NCBI GenBank assembly: GCA_017613375.1 | Contig: JAGADZ010000053.1 | Location: 1-49,654 of the forward strand | DNA length: 49,654 bases | Reading direction: 5' to 3' | Source: Bacteroidales bacterium | Lineage (GTDB): Bacteria; Bacteroidota; Bacteroidia; Bacteroidales; P3 | Shown: piece after piece, positions 34,809 through 44,240 of the stretch | How positions within the stretch are numbered: the stretch's first letter is position 1 | How the letters are laid out: each line of letters starts with the position of its first letter | The notes under the pieces: generated by a model | What the model was told of the DNA's origin: nothing | Databases searched by the model: none | Seen by the model: only the letters and a program-made list of their open reading frames with translations | Made by a program: the position numbers and the translations under genes

Positions 34809-37499
34809 TTATACAGTCTTCCTTTTTTCTGCTATCTCGGCGGCTACCCAGGGCTTGTTCAAGTCAAATATCTCGGAAATAGGACGTGACAGTTTTTCCA
34901 CAAGCAGATGCGTGTTGTCTTGATGGTCAATTTGTTCAAGTTCACGGGCGACATTTGACCAATCATGCGTCGAGTCAAGTAGGGTGACAAAATTGTATAG
35001 GTCGAAGTTATTGATAATCATATTGTCAATGCCTTCGGTCTCAATACGGGAATTGGCTCGTGCCAGTTTTATCTCGCCGACCTCTTCGAGCACGTGAAGG
35101 TATTTTTCATACAGGACATATTCGTTCATCAGAAAAGCGACAGTACGGTCGTTAAGCATATTCCATATCGCTGTCGGTAGCGGTCTGGCTACAAATCTGC
35201 CGATCATGAAAGAACCCGCTTTCAGCCCGTTTAGATTGTTGTTGATGCATTTTTCCGCTGCACGCTTGAAGAAATCGACTTTTCGATTGTTGGAGAGCAA
35301 GTTGAAAACGCGAGATTGGTCCTGATGGTCTCCCATTTTGCTGTTGAGGACCTGTTTTACATAGAGTTCTTTGTTGTCGTTATACCAGTTGTTGACTACG
35401 CCGCGAGCAGTCTCTGGTTGATTCTGCAGGTCACAGCGAATAAGACGGGCGAGCTTGTTTACATCTGTTATGAAAGATGTCTGTTCGGATGTGACAATCT
35501 CTTGGTATTGTTGATAGGCTTTCTTCATATCCTCAAAGACCTCTATTTCGTTGTCTTCCAGTTTGACAGGTTGGCCGTTAAGGTATTTTGTAAAACGTGC
35601 CGGTTTGAACTTTGCAACACCTTTGTAGATGGTTTGGCGTATGCTCGAAATGGTTATCTTGTCCAATTCATTGATTACCATGCCGTCAGAATTGACAAGG
35701 CTGTTGCCGACCTTGCGTATCCCATAGTTTTGTAAATCCATGAAGGCTGGTATGCCGTATCCACGACACGCTGTTACAACATGGATTGCTGCGGGACTCA
35801 TGCTTAGTATGGCATCAAGCTCACCCAAAGTTATGGTGTCTACCGGGACGAAACGCTCTTGGCATAGACATACGGCTTCTCCTTGTCTTTTCAGTTCCTG
35901 TGCTTTCGCGGAGGAGAAACATAATGTGGCCGTGATGGCGGTGTTGGGAAGCACACTCAGCCCTTTCCCAAAGAGTTCAAGCTGCTCTATTGAGTGGTCG
36001 TCTATGGTGTTGTTGACGATTTGTCTTAGGTGATAGGGCTTGATGAGTGACGTCACGTCTTTTGCCTCTATCATACCTCTATTCAGTAATTCAACTGAAC
36101 TGATTAAAGCTGCTCGACCCGTCATCTCGGATTTGTTAAGCTGCAAAACGGCAAATAGGCTGGTCTTGCGAGGCCTCGTCTCAACAGCAAATTCAATCGT
36201 CACAGGTGACTTGTAGCGCATCTCAAGGGAGTCAAGGAGAGGATCGAAGTGGAATACTGCAGGATAGTCCTCTTTTATCTCAAGGCGGTCGAAGTATTCG
36301 ATGTCTATGGAGGTCACATCTCCGGTCATTATCTCCTCGCCGAAAATATTACGATAACTCTCTATCTGTCGTCCATGGCCGGTACGACTGTGGTGACTAT
36401 ACAATACCCCGGGGTAGGATTCTTCGTTGCCGATAGTCCATACCATTCTTTGCAGTATCAACGAAGGATAGGCCTGTTTCCCCTGCATGAATGTTAGAAT
36501 CATGTCTTGGTTCTCAATATAAAAATCGCGGACATGGAGTACCATGCAGAGTGCTTGGTAGAATGCGTCGTTGAGAAGCCTGAAACCGTCACTGCGGGCA
36601 TTGATGATGTTCTGTTCCATCAATGCTATTCGTTCGGTCTGCGCTTCAACGGACAGCTCGATGTCGTTTTTGTCATAGATTTTCTCTATCCCCAACATCT
36701 CGCTGATATTGTGTAGTGTGCTAAGGTATACTCGGTTGGACATCGATGTCATGTAATGCTGGCTCAGACCTTTATAGGCATCACGTGTGACACCGATATT
36801 TAGCATCGTCGGCATTAAACCCGGAATATAATGAGGCATGGCACACCGTATGGCGAAAATCAATGGGTTTTCACTACTGCCAAGCCTGTTTTTGGTCATA
36901 ATCTCAAGGTTATGGATGGCTTTACCAAGTAATTCCTCCAACATCTCAGGCTTTTCAAATGCGTTGGCGGTAATGATACAGAAGTCTGGCACAGGATAGC
37001 AGTTGCGTGTCAAGTCCAAAAGCATCCGCCCTTTGTAGCTTATCTGGTCATCGGTGAAATCTCCGTCAACAAGCGTGGTGATAAGATTTTCAGAATTGAA
37101 GAGAGTGTTTTTGTCGACATAATTACGGCACTCCTTCCGGAAGTTCTCTCGGATAGTCTCTAATTCGTCAATCTTTACTGGGGTGTATGAAGGCTCTTTT
37201 CTCTCATCGCACATCGCATCGCCAAAACGTTCTCTGAGTAATAGTTCAAGATAATGTTTTCTGCCGTCATCATGTTGGAGCATGAGATAGTACATGTCGT
37301 ACCATCTGGGTGGGAATTCGTGCTTGATGCCGGGGTCGTCACCAGAGAGTTTGTATATTACTGTTCCAGGTTTGTTGCCCTTCAGGGTGTTGTCTTTGTC
37401 CTCTATGTTTTTGTTGAATACTTCACGTCCTTCATCGGCATATTTTTTCACCATGAAGTGATTGGGATAGCTTGCACGGATAAGGAAGTCTGTAATCAT
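34809..37499 (-). CDS. PPDK-like ATP-grasp/phosphohistidine protein without a PEP barrel
   Basis: 896 residues. Residues about 155-460 match the ATP-binding half of pyruvate phosphate dikinase: FAIRCAM (R218), IPGLMPTMLNIGV, SYPGVLYSHHSRTGHGRQ, GEEIMTGDVTS and IEFAVETR. Residues about 510-600 are the swivelling phosphohistidine domain, with H573 in AAIHVVTACRGYGIPAF at the catalytic His position. The C-terminal 290 residues are helical and lack the PEP/pyruvate TIM barrel and its CRTEHMF-type motif. It could therefore phosphorylate a different acceptor, as rifampicin phosphotransferase does. It is the last gene of a leftward operon, 14 bp after the S41 protease. Confidence 0.82.
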   Translation of the reverse strand: MITDFLIRASYPNHFMVKKYADEGREVFNKNIEDKDNTLKGNKPGTVIYKLSGDDPGIKHEFPPRWYDMYYLMLQHDDGRKHYLELLLRERFGDAMCDERKEPSYTPVKIDELETIRENFRKECRNYVDKNTLFNSENLITTLVDGDFTDDQISYKGRMLLDLTRNCYPVPDFCIITANAFEKPEMLEELLGKAIHNLEIMTKNRLGSSENPLIFAIRCAMPHYIPGLMPTMLNIGVTRDAYKGLSQHYMTSMSNRVYLSTLHNISEMLGIEKIYDKNDIELSVEAQTERIALMEQNIINARSDGFRLLNDAFYQALCMVLHVRDFYIENQDMILTFMQGKQAYPSLILQRMVWTIGNEESYPGVLYSHHSRTGHGRQIESYRNIFGEEIMTGDVTSIDIEYFDRLEIKEDYPAVFHFDPLLDSLEMRYKSPVTIEFAVETRPRKTSLFAVLQLNKSEMTGRAALISSVELLNRGMIEAKDVTSLIKPYHLRQIVNNTIDDHSIEQLELFGKGLSVLPNTAITATLCFSSAKAQELKRQGEAVCLCQERFVPVDTITLGELDAILSMSPAAIHVVTACRGYGIPAFMDLQNYGIRKVGNSLVNSDGMVINELDKITISSIRQTIYKGVAKFKPARFTKYLNGQPVKLEDNEIEVFEDMKKAYQQYQEIVTSEQTSFITDVNKLARLIRCDLQNQPETARGVVNNWYNDNKELYVKQVLNSKMGDHQDQSRVFNLLSNNRKVDFFKRAAEKCINNNLNGLKAGSFMIGRFVARPLPTAIWNMLNDRTVAFLMNEYVLYEKYLHVLEEVGEIKLARANSRIETEGIDNMIINNFDLYNFVTLLDSTHDWSNVARELEQIDHQDNTHLLVEKLSRPISEIFDLNKPWVAAEIAEKRKTV

Positions 37500-37513
37500 T
37501 TTTTTGTACGTAG

Positions 37514-38554
37514 TTAGGGATTCAGTTCTATTATTAATGAAGCGGCAGAGTCAATGATGTTGTCCCGTTTCTGTGCCACAGCGGTTGGATTAAGTTTTAC
37601 GACACGGTCCGGAGGAACGCCGTTTTCATAGTTGGCTCCGTCGGGAGCGATGGTTCTTGTAACGCCAAACCGGTAATACCACCCGTTTGGCAAAGCTCCG
37701 CCAGCAGGGACTGCAAGTCCACCACCAGTGGTGTCTCCTATGACGGTCACATTGGGATAACTCTTAAGACAAAGTGCAAAACTCGATGCGGCGCTGTAGG
37801 AACCTCTGTCGGTGAGAAGAACGAATGGTTTTCTGAAGGGGGTGACGTCATCATTATGTGGTGCCAATACAGCAACAGGGTCACTGAAATCAGAATGACT
37901 GGGTCCGTTTTTGATTTGTGTGTAATACAGTGTTTGCCCGTTGTCAGGCAGGAGTTTCATGATGTTCCACTCGTTTTGGATTTCGCCTCCGCCGTTCTGT
38001 CGTATGTCGAATACTATGCCTGAAATGTCCGGGTAACGATTGATGACACTTGTTATCTGGCTTGTGGCAGCCGAGTTGCTGAAAGAACTGTAGCGTATAT
38101 ACAGGACTCTCCCATTGGCGATGGTGTTGTAGGCAAAGCCGCCGGTGGTGTGGTGGTCGGCACGCAGGTAGGTCAACGCCACAGTATTGAGGTCGAAATT
38201 GCCATTGCCGTATTTTTGAAGATATATGGCCTCACTACCGAAAACATCGTTGTTTCCCCATAGGTTGACATGCCCGTCGTCAAGACTGTTCAGTAGTTTT
38301 GAAAGTACCGCAAACAGGCTATCATTGCTCATGCCGTCGAAGACCTGGGGAGCGAGACTGTCGTACATCGCTTGCCAGTCGACGTCTTTTACGTCGAACA
38401 GCGAGTATCTTTCGTCAACCTGTTGCCATAGATATGCAAAGTTTTCCGAGGCAGAGGGCTCCGTGTCGTCACCCATCAGAAGTTTCTCGCATCCTGTTGT
38501 CAATGTCAACGTCAGAAATAACGTCAGTGTTACTGTTATTCGATTACGATACAT
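37514..38554 (-). CDS. S41-family (C-terminal processing) peptidase, lipoprotein
   Basis: 346 residues with a lipobox (LTLTTGC, C22). After a helical N-terminal region (YLWQQVDERYSLF) and LDDGHVNLWG comes the S41 core: ISGIVFDIRQNGGGEI and the nucleophile loop LTDRGSYSAASSFALCLKSY, with GDTTGGGLAVP near the end. No clear PDZ domain is visible. It likely cleaves proteins in the periplasm or on the cell surface. It overlaps the upstream barrel gene by 19 bp. Confidence 0.87.
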   Translation of the reverse strand: MYRNRITVTLTLFLTLTLTTGCEKLLMGDDTEPSASENFAYLWQQVDERYSLFDVKDVDWQAMYDSLAPQVFDGMSNDSLFAVLSKLLNSLDDGHVNLWGNNDVFGSEAIYLQKYGNGNFDLNTVALTYLRADHHTTGGFAYNTIANGRVLYIRYSSFSNSAATSQITSVINRYPDISGIVFDIRQNGGGEIQNEWNIMKLLPDNGQTLYYTQIKNGPSHSDFSDPVAVLAPHNDDVTPFRKPFVLLTDRGSYSAASSFALCLKSYPNVTVIGDTTGGGLAVPAGGALPNGWYYRFGVTRTIAPDGANYENGVPPDRVVKLNPTAVAQKRDNIIDSAASLIIELNP

Positions 38555-39429
38555 TCTCTCTTTGTTACAAGATTAATTACAAAGTCTATCAATAACATAT
38601 GGCGTACATGGTCGAAACGCCAATATCCGCTGTTTCCACTGCTGTAATAGGTCCAACAGTAGGAGAAAGAGATTCGACTTCCAGGACCGGTGGCGACATC
38701 GAATCCGATATCTGTGGAGAGCCCTGCCAATGGTTTGAGGTTCCATTCATAGTTGTCGAGAATGGACGCAGATACAGGCTGTGTGGCAGTGTAGTTGTCT
38801 ATATAGGCATAGCCGGGCCTCAAAACTGCAGCGAAAGGCATTAGTCCCATCTCGGCATGACATTTCCAATTGCTATACCCGAAATCTTTTTCTCCTCTTG
38901 CGATAATTTCGGGACCGGCAAAGTCGCTCACTCCGGCAGCGGCATTTTCGTAGTTCGGATTCACTGTCACGTCAAGGAAATTGGTCAAGGCTGCACCTAT
39001 AAATATGTTGATGTCCCAATACCGGTTTATATATTTTATTGCTTTTATTCTAAAGGTGTTGGTGATGTCAAAAGCGTTGAAGTTATAATCTGGTTCAGGG
39101 GCATTCTCGAAAAGTCCCACAGAGGTGGTGCCAACAAGTGAGAAAGCCCATAGGGAATGTGATGGCCTGAATTCTAACCCAAAATCAGGCTGAATGAAAA
39201 GACCTTTGTATCGGAACGGAGCGGTCCCCAAATCTCTGTATACACCATATCCGGAGCCGGAGCCGACAATCAGCGACCAAAACGAATAACCTGCCGAAGT
39301 GGAAATGATTGGGTCTCCCATTGATACAGTATTGTCATTCCTCTGTGCTTGAACAGTATTTGCTGACGCAAGAGAAAAAATGAATATCAAGAAGATGCTG
39401 GAAATCATCCCCTTCGACTTTTTTAACAT
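38536..39429 (-). CDS. Outer-membrane beta-barrel protein of unknown function
   Basis: About 297 residues from ATG 39429 (MLKKSKG); a longer frame from 39456 adds nine residues without a better signal. The N-terminus is a signal peptide (FLIFIFSLASANTVQAQ). The remainder is alternating strands with aromatics: SAGYSFWSLIVGSGSGYGVY, FIQPDFGLEFRPSHSLWAF and YWDINIFIGAALTNFLDV. It is the first gene of an operon with the S41 protease and the PPDK-like enzyme. No known family was recognised. Confidence 0.7.
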   Translation of the reverse strand: MLKKSKGMISSIFLIFIFSLASANTVQAQRNDNTVSMGDPIISTSAGYSFWSLIVGSGSGYGVYRDLGTAPFRYKGLFIQPDFGLEFRPSHSLWAFSLVGTTSVGLFENAPEPDYNFNAFDITNTFRIKAIKYINRYWDINIFIGAALTNFLDVTVNPNYENAAAGVSDFAGPEIIARGEKDFGYSNWKCHAEMGLMPFAAVLRPGYAYIDNYTATQPVSASILDNYEWNLKPLAGLSTDIGFDVATGPGSRISFSYCWTYYSSGNSGYWRFDHVRHMLLIDFVINLVTKRECIVIE

Positions 39430-39481
39430 TATATTGTTATTAACATCTAAAAGCATCCACGAATATTAATAAAAAAAAATG

Positions 39482-39489
39482 TACCTTTG
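39482..39489 (+). promoter_or_regulatory. -7 box of the coiled-coil lipoprotein gene
   Basis: TACCTTTG fits TAnnTTTG, 60 nt before the ATG at 39549. No clear TTG -33. It lies 12 bp from the opposing box at 39501-39508. Confidence 0.55.
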
Positions 39490-39500
39490 CAAATCATTTG

Positions 39501-39508
39501 CAAAGATA
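39501..39508 (-). promoter_or_regulatory. -7 box of the leftward barrel-protease-PPDK-like operon
   Basis: TATCTTTG read on the minus strand, about 72 nt before the ATG at 39429. Together with 39482-39489 it forms a symmetrical pair around TTTGCAAATCATTTGCAAA, so the two transcripts start facing each other. Confidence 0.5.
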
Positions 39509-39548
39509 AAAATACTTTTTTGAATAGAAAAATAAAATAATTAAGTAC

Positions 39549-41465
39549 ATGAAAATATTTACTTTAAAACATTCTTTCGCGATTGTTTGTGCTGCTTTTC
39601 TGGGATCGGTGATGTTTCAATCCTGTAGCGGCGGCGCAGGATCGGCATCCGAGGAGGAAATCGCTATTCTGCAGCGAAAACTCGATTCAACGATGGAACT
39701 CTATTCCCAGGTAAAAGCGGGGGGTGGAGATTTCGATACAATCCTCGCATCCAAAGACAGTGTTATCAATGCTCAGGCAGCGGAAATTCAGAGGCTTATC
39801 AATGACATGAAAGACAACAGGCCTGCCCCGACTGCCGACGCAGCCCAGTTGGAACAACAACGTCGTCAGATAGCTGAGAAAGAGAACAGAATCAGACAAC
39901 TCCAACAACAGATAGAACGTCAGACTCAACAAATCAATGCCCTGCAAAATGGCAATGCAAACAACAATACCAACACAAATACGGCGGAATATACTAACCG
40001 TATCGCGGAATTGCAACGCCAAATCAAGAGCCAGGAAAGACAGATTGCGGATTTGAACACTGAAATCCGTAACCTGCAGCAGGCCAGTGCGGGTAAGACG
40101 GAATGTGAACGCGTCGCCAATGGATATAAGGAACAGATTGAGGGTCTGAACCGCGAGGCTAACGGCTACAAACAACAGATTGCAGATTTGAACAAACAGA
40201 TTACTGCTTTGCAGGCTCAGATTGAAAATATGCGTAGAAATGCTGGTAATGCTGATGCTGCGTCAGCCGCTGAATTGCAGAGAGCTCAGAACGAGCTTGC
40301 AGAACTGCGTTCCACGTTGGCCGCATGTCGCGAACAGAGTACGAGACTTCAGAACGACTTGAATCGCTCACAAAATCAGTATAACACTACCGCTGCAGAA
40401 TTGGAGCAGTGCCGTACAGACCTTGCAGCTCAGGTCGCACAACTCAGAGGCCTCCAGGCTGACCAGGCTGCAGGAGGAAGAACGGAATCTCAACTACGCG
40501 GTGAATTGGCGGAATTGACACAGCGTGAGGCCGCTTGCCGTGCAAAAACCGAGGAACTGACCAACCAGCAGCAGGCTTTGACTCGTCAGTATGAGAAAGA
40601 CAAATTGGCCCTCCAGGCTTCTATAGAGAACCTCAAAGGTCAGATAGCAACAATGCAGTCGCGTATTGACCAGCTGACAATTGAGAATAATAACCTTGTA
40701 CAGGCCTCACAGAACCAGACTGCGACTTCTCCTGCCGACGCAAGAACTATTGCCGACTTGAACGCTCAGGTCGAGGCTCAGCGTCTGCAGATTGCACAAC
40801 TTCAGGCCGACCTTCAACAGAAGAACAGAGAGCTTCAGGCTGCCCAGGCAAATAATAATACTCCTGCTACTGCAGGCACTGTGAATCAGAAACTTGCTGA
40901 ATTGCAGACTCTCTGTGAGAGCTATGCTGCGGAAATCACACGTCTTCGCGCTGAGAACGAAGCTCTTCGTAACGAGAATGCGGAATTGAAGGATAGAATT
41001 GCATCTGAAGCAAGTATTTTTGCCGAGAACGAACGTCTGCAGCAGAAAGTGAGACTGGCATCGGTACTTGTCACTTCTGATATGAAAGTGACTCCAGGCA
41101 AGAGTTTCAAGGGCAATGTCGTGAAGCCTACCAACAAGGCTGCTCAAACCAAGGTTGTCCGCATCGATTGCCGCATACTTGATAACAATGTCGTGGATCC
41201 GGGCTCAATTACAATATATGCTCGTATTGCGAGTGCCAACAACAGGGTTCTGTGCAATGGCAATGCTGATAACTACATGTTTGACCTGAACGGAACCCAG
41301 ATGCAGTATACGGTGAAACAGGATATTGAATTCACTGGCTTGGCACGTAACCTTACTATGTTGTGGAAAATAAATGATAGCGTTGAGCTTGCACCAGGTC
41401 TTTACTGGGTTACTCTCTATGCCAATGGCTATGAGATAGGTAAGGTTTCGTTCAAACTGGATTGA
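39549..41465 (+). CDS. Long coiled-coil lipoprotein with a C-terminal beta domain
   Basis: 638 residues. A lipobox (GSVMFQSC, C26) is followed by about 460 residues of heptad-rich, Gln/Glu/Ala/Leu-dominated coiled coil (for example RQQIAEKENRIRQLQQQIER and QIADLNKQITALQAQIENM), broken by Asn-rich linkers. From about residue 505 a compact beta domain follows (TSDMKVTPGKSFKGNVVKPT, then YWVTLYANGYEIGKVSFKLD). It could be a long envelope spacer or tether. The gene is rightward, 36 bp before the MurL-MurD fusion, so a cell-wall link is possible but unproven. Confidence 0.8.
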   Translation: MKIFTLKHSFAIVCAAFLGSVMFQSCSGGAGSASEEEIAILQRKLDSTMELYSQVKAGGGDFDTILASKDSVINAQAAEIQRLINDMKDNRPAPTADAAQLEQQRRQIAEKENRIRQLQQQIERQTQQINALQNGNANNNTNTNTAEYTNRIAELQRQIKSQERQIADLNTEIRNLQQASAGKTECERVANGYKEQIEGLNREANGYKQQIADLNKQITALQAQIENMRRNAGNADAASAAELQRAQNELAELRSTLAACREQSTRLQNDLNRSQNQYNTTAAELEQCRTDLAAQVAQLRGLQADQAAGGRTESQLRGELAELTQREAACRAKTEELTNQQQALTRQYEKDKLALQASIENLKGQIATMQSRIDQLTIENNNLVQASQNQTATSPADARTIADLNAQVEAQRLQIAQLQADLQQKNRELQAAQANNNTPATAGTVNQKLAELQTLCESYAAEITRLRAENEALRNENAELKDRIASEASIFAENERLQQKVRLASVLVTSDMKVTPGKSFKGNVVKPTNKAAQTKVVRIDCRILDNNVVDPGSITIYARIASANNRVLCNGNADNYMFDLNGTQMQYTVKQDIEFTGLARNLTMLWKINDSVELAPGLYWVTLYANGYEIGKVSFKLD

Positions 41466-41501
41466 TAACCACATACATCGCTTAGGTATTCCTCAATAGA
41501 T

Positions 41502-44240
41502 ATGTCTTCCAAGCAATGTAATTATGAATCTTTGAGGCTCGCTTATCCTGAATTCACCTACGAGAGCTTCAACTACAGTGTGCAGGCCGACGGTCTGCAC
41601 ATTGCTTTCTTTTTTAGACTGAACGACGATATTTGCTTTGAGCCTACAGCTTATATACCGTCACGCTCTTTTTTGCATCCCGATAGACTCTCAAGTCACG
41701 TGCTGGATTCCTTGGTCTTTCATATCGGTATGATTGAACTGATAAGCTATTGGAAGGCGGCATGCTCCCCTGTGGTGGTTGTGAAACCATTCGCACTTAC
41801 GGATGAACAGATAGCGTTTTGGAAGAAATTGTATTTCAACGGTCTCGGGGAATTTTTCTATACCAATGGCATTGATGCAGACATGGACAGCTTTATGACT
41901 GTCAGATGCGACAGCTCTGTGTATACATGTCGGCTTGACGATATTGCTCTATTCTCTGAGGACATTATACATGATACTCATATTGTCCCAATTGGAGGAG
42001 GCAAGGATTCTGTTGTCACACTTGAGATTCTCGGAGGCGGTGCAAATACGTCAGGCTCTTTGACAACGCCTCTCGACAAATCCAGTAGGCCGTTGCCGCT
42101 AATTATGAATCCTCGCGGTGCCACTATGGAATGTGTGCAACGGGCCGGCTATTCCATGGACGACGTGATTGTGGTCAACCGTACCATACATCCGCGCCTT
42201 CTGGAACTTAATAAGGATGGCTTCCTCAACGGTCACACTCCCTTCAGTGCTATGCTGGCATTTTATACGCTGCTCTGTTCGGCACTTACAGGAACACGCC
42301 GCCGTATTGCTTTGTCCAACGAGAACAGTGCCAATGAGTCCACGGTTGTTGGGACCTCGGTTAATCACCAATACTCCAAGAGCCTGGAATTTGAGAATGA
42401 TTTCCGCTCTTATGTCGCGAATTACATATCAAAGGAGTTCGACTACTACAGTTTCCTCAGACCTTTGAGCGAATTGCAGATAGCGATGCTATTCTCTCGC
42501 TACGGCCATTATTTCGATGTGTTCAAGAGTTGCAATGTCGGCAGCAAACAGGATATCTGGTGCGGTCATTGTGCAAAGTGCCTTTTCGCTTATATTATCC
42601 TTTCTCCATTCATAGAACCCGAACGCCTTACTGCTGTATTCGGCAAGAACATGCTCGACGATATGACTCTTCAGTTGGAGTTCAGACAGCTTACAGGAAT
42701 GGCGGAGACAAAGCCTTTCGAATGTGTGGGAACTGTCAGCGAGGTGAACAGTGCATTGTCGTTGTCTCTGGCAAAATGGTATTGTGGCGATCGACCGGCT
42801 CTGTTATCTGATTATAGGCCTATGCCGGTGATGACATCGCTTGATACTATGTTTGCTGAAAACAACCTCCCTGAGGAGGACTATAAAAAACTCAAGTCTG
42901 CGTTGCACAAACAGGAGTCTGTGGAAAATATTTTTCGCTACAGGGAACTCTTTAATCTATTTGCCGGCAAGGAAATACTGATTGCTGGATATGGTAGGGA
43001 AGGTATGAGTAGTTACGAATTGCTGCAGCGTATGTTTCCGCGCCGCAAATTCGATATAGCTCATAATAATGAAGAAATTCTTGTTGCATTACGGGGGAAA
43101 CACTACGATATGGTGCTGAAGTCGCCTGGAATTCCGACTTTCTTTTTCGACGGTCTATGCGATAAAGAAGTTTTGACATCACAGAGCGATATCTTTCTGC
43201 AGGTTTATGGAGACAGAACAGTGGGAGTGACAGGTACCAAAGGGAAGAGTACTACCACTATGATCATATACGAGGCCTTGAAATACGATGGTCGTGGAGA
43301 TGTGATAATGGCTGGGAACATGGGGTTGCCTCTCTTTAATATCATACCACAACTGTCGGAATCGGCTGTTGTCGTCGCGGAACTTTCATGCCACCAGCTC
43401 GAGGGTATTCATCGCGGACCGCATATTGGTGTTCTGCTCAATCTCTTCGAGGAACATTTGGACCATTATCGCAGCTATGGCGACTACCAGATGGCTAAAA
43501 TGCAGATAGGCCTCAAACAACGTGAGGGTGATGTGTTTTTCTACTGCTCGGATAACGAAGACCTGTCTGCCAAAGTGGAGGAACAGAGATGGAAATTTCG
43601 GTCAGAGGTGGTGAATTATTCGAGGAGTATGGCTTCGGATTCTGATTTCAATGGCATGCTCCAAAACTCACCTTTCAAGGGCGATCACAATATAACCAAC
43701 TGCATCGTCGCTTGGATGACAGTTCAGCGTCTCGGTGTAGAGAAGAATGTCTTTGCAAAGGCCTTACGGGATTGTAAACCGTTGGAACATCGCCTCGAAC
43801 GTGTCGCAACAGTCGAGGGTGTTACATATTACAATGACTCCATATCTACAATACCACAGGCGGCAATAGAGGGAGTATGTGCATTGAAGGAGGTCGACAC
43901 ACTGATACTTGGCGGCTTCGACCGAGGCATAGACTATGCTCCTTTGGTGGACTTCCTCTGTCGCACAGAGGAGGGAAAAGCTATTGGCAATCTTGTTTTC
44001 TTCGGCTCTGCCGGAAAACGTATATATGATGCTTTTGTCAAAGACAACAGTGTCGCTCGTCGCGAATTGTGCCATTTCGGGGCCGATTACAGCATGGAGG
44101 ACGCTGTACGTTTCGCTGCAGCAAATACTCATAGGGGTAGGATATGTCTGCTCTCTCCGGCAGCATCGAGTTATGACCATTACAAGAATTTTGAATATCG
44201 AGGCAGGGATTTTAAGGAATGTGTAATGAAATTGAAATGA
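41502..44240 (+). CDS. MurL-MurD fusion: UDP-MurNAc-L-Ala-L-Glu epimerase and Glu ligase
   Basis: 912 residues. Residues 1 to about 480 match MurL, the UDP-MurNAc-L-Ala-L-Glu epimerase: VPIGGGKDSVVTLEIL (about 162-177), LSNENSANESTVVGTSVNHQ and WCGHCAKCLFAY. Residues about 488-912 are a Mur ligase of MurD type: ILIAGYGREGMSSYELLQ, the P-loop GVTGTKGKSTTTMI (about 575-588), AGNMGLPLF, LNLFEEHLDHY, the conserved lysine region, YYNDSISTIPQAAIEG and LLSPAAASSYD-like LLSPAASSYDHYKNF. In the known MurD2-MurL route, MurD2 adds L-Glu and MurL inverts it, so no glutamate racemase is needed. Here both activities would be in one chain. Its stop overlaps the M20 gene start. Confidence 0.87.
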   Translation: MSSKQCNYESLRLAYPEFTYESFNYSVQADGLHIAFFFRLNDDICFEPTAYIPSRSFLHPDRLSSHVLDSLVFHIGMIELISYWKAACSPVVVVKPFALTDEQIAFWKKLYFNGLGEFFYTNGIDADMDSFMTVRCDSSVYTCRLDDIALFSEDIIHDTHIVPIGGGKDSVVTLEILGGGANTSGSLTTPLDKSSRPLPLIMNPRGATMECVQRAGYSMDDVIVVNRTIHPRLLELNKDGFLNGHTPFSAMLAFYTLLCSALTGTRRRIALSNENSANESTVVGTSVNHQYSKSLEFENDFRSYVANYISKEFDYYSFLRPLSELQIAMLFSRYGHYFDVFKSCNVGSKQDIWCGHCAKCLFAYIILSPFIEPERLTAVFGKNMLDDMTLQLEFRQLTGMAETKPFECVGTVSEVNSALSLSLAKWYCGDRPALLSDYRPMPVMTSLDTMFAENNLPEEDYKKLKSALHKQESVENIFRYRELFNLFAGKEILIAGYGREGMSSYELLQRMFPRRKFDIAHNNEEILVALRGKHYDMVLKSPGIPTFFFDGLCDKEVLTSQSDIFLQVYGDRTVGVTGTKGKSTTTMIIYEALKYDGRGDVIMAGNMGLPLFNIIPQLSESAVVVAELSCHQLEGIHRGPHIGVLLNLFEEHLDHYRSYGDYQMAKMQIGLKQREGDVFFYCSDNEDLSAKVEEQRWKFRSEVVNYSRSMASDSDFNGMLQNSPFKGDHNITNCIVAWMTVQRLGVEKNVFAKALRDCKPLEHRLERVATVEGVTYYNDSISTIPQAAIEGVCALKEVDTLILGGFDRGIDYAPLVDFLCRTEEGKAIGNLVFFGSAGKRIYDAFVKDNSVARRELCHFGADYSMEDAVRFAAANTHRGRICLLSPAASSYDHYKNFEYRGRDFKECVMKLK

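Noticed and set aside
34809-37499. Full pyruvate phosphate dikinase
   Set aside because: The C-terminal PEP/pyruvate barrel and its active-site motif are missing.
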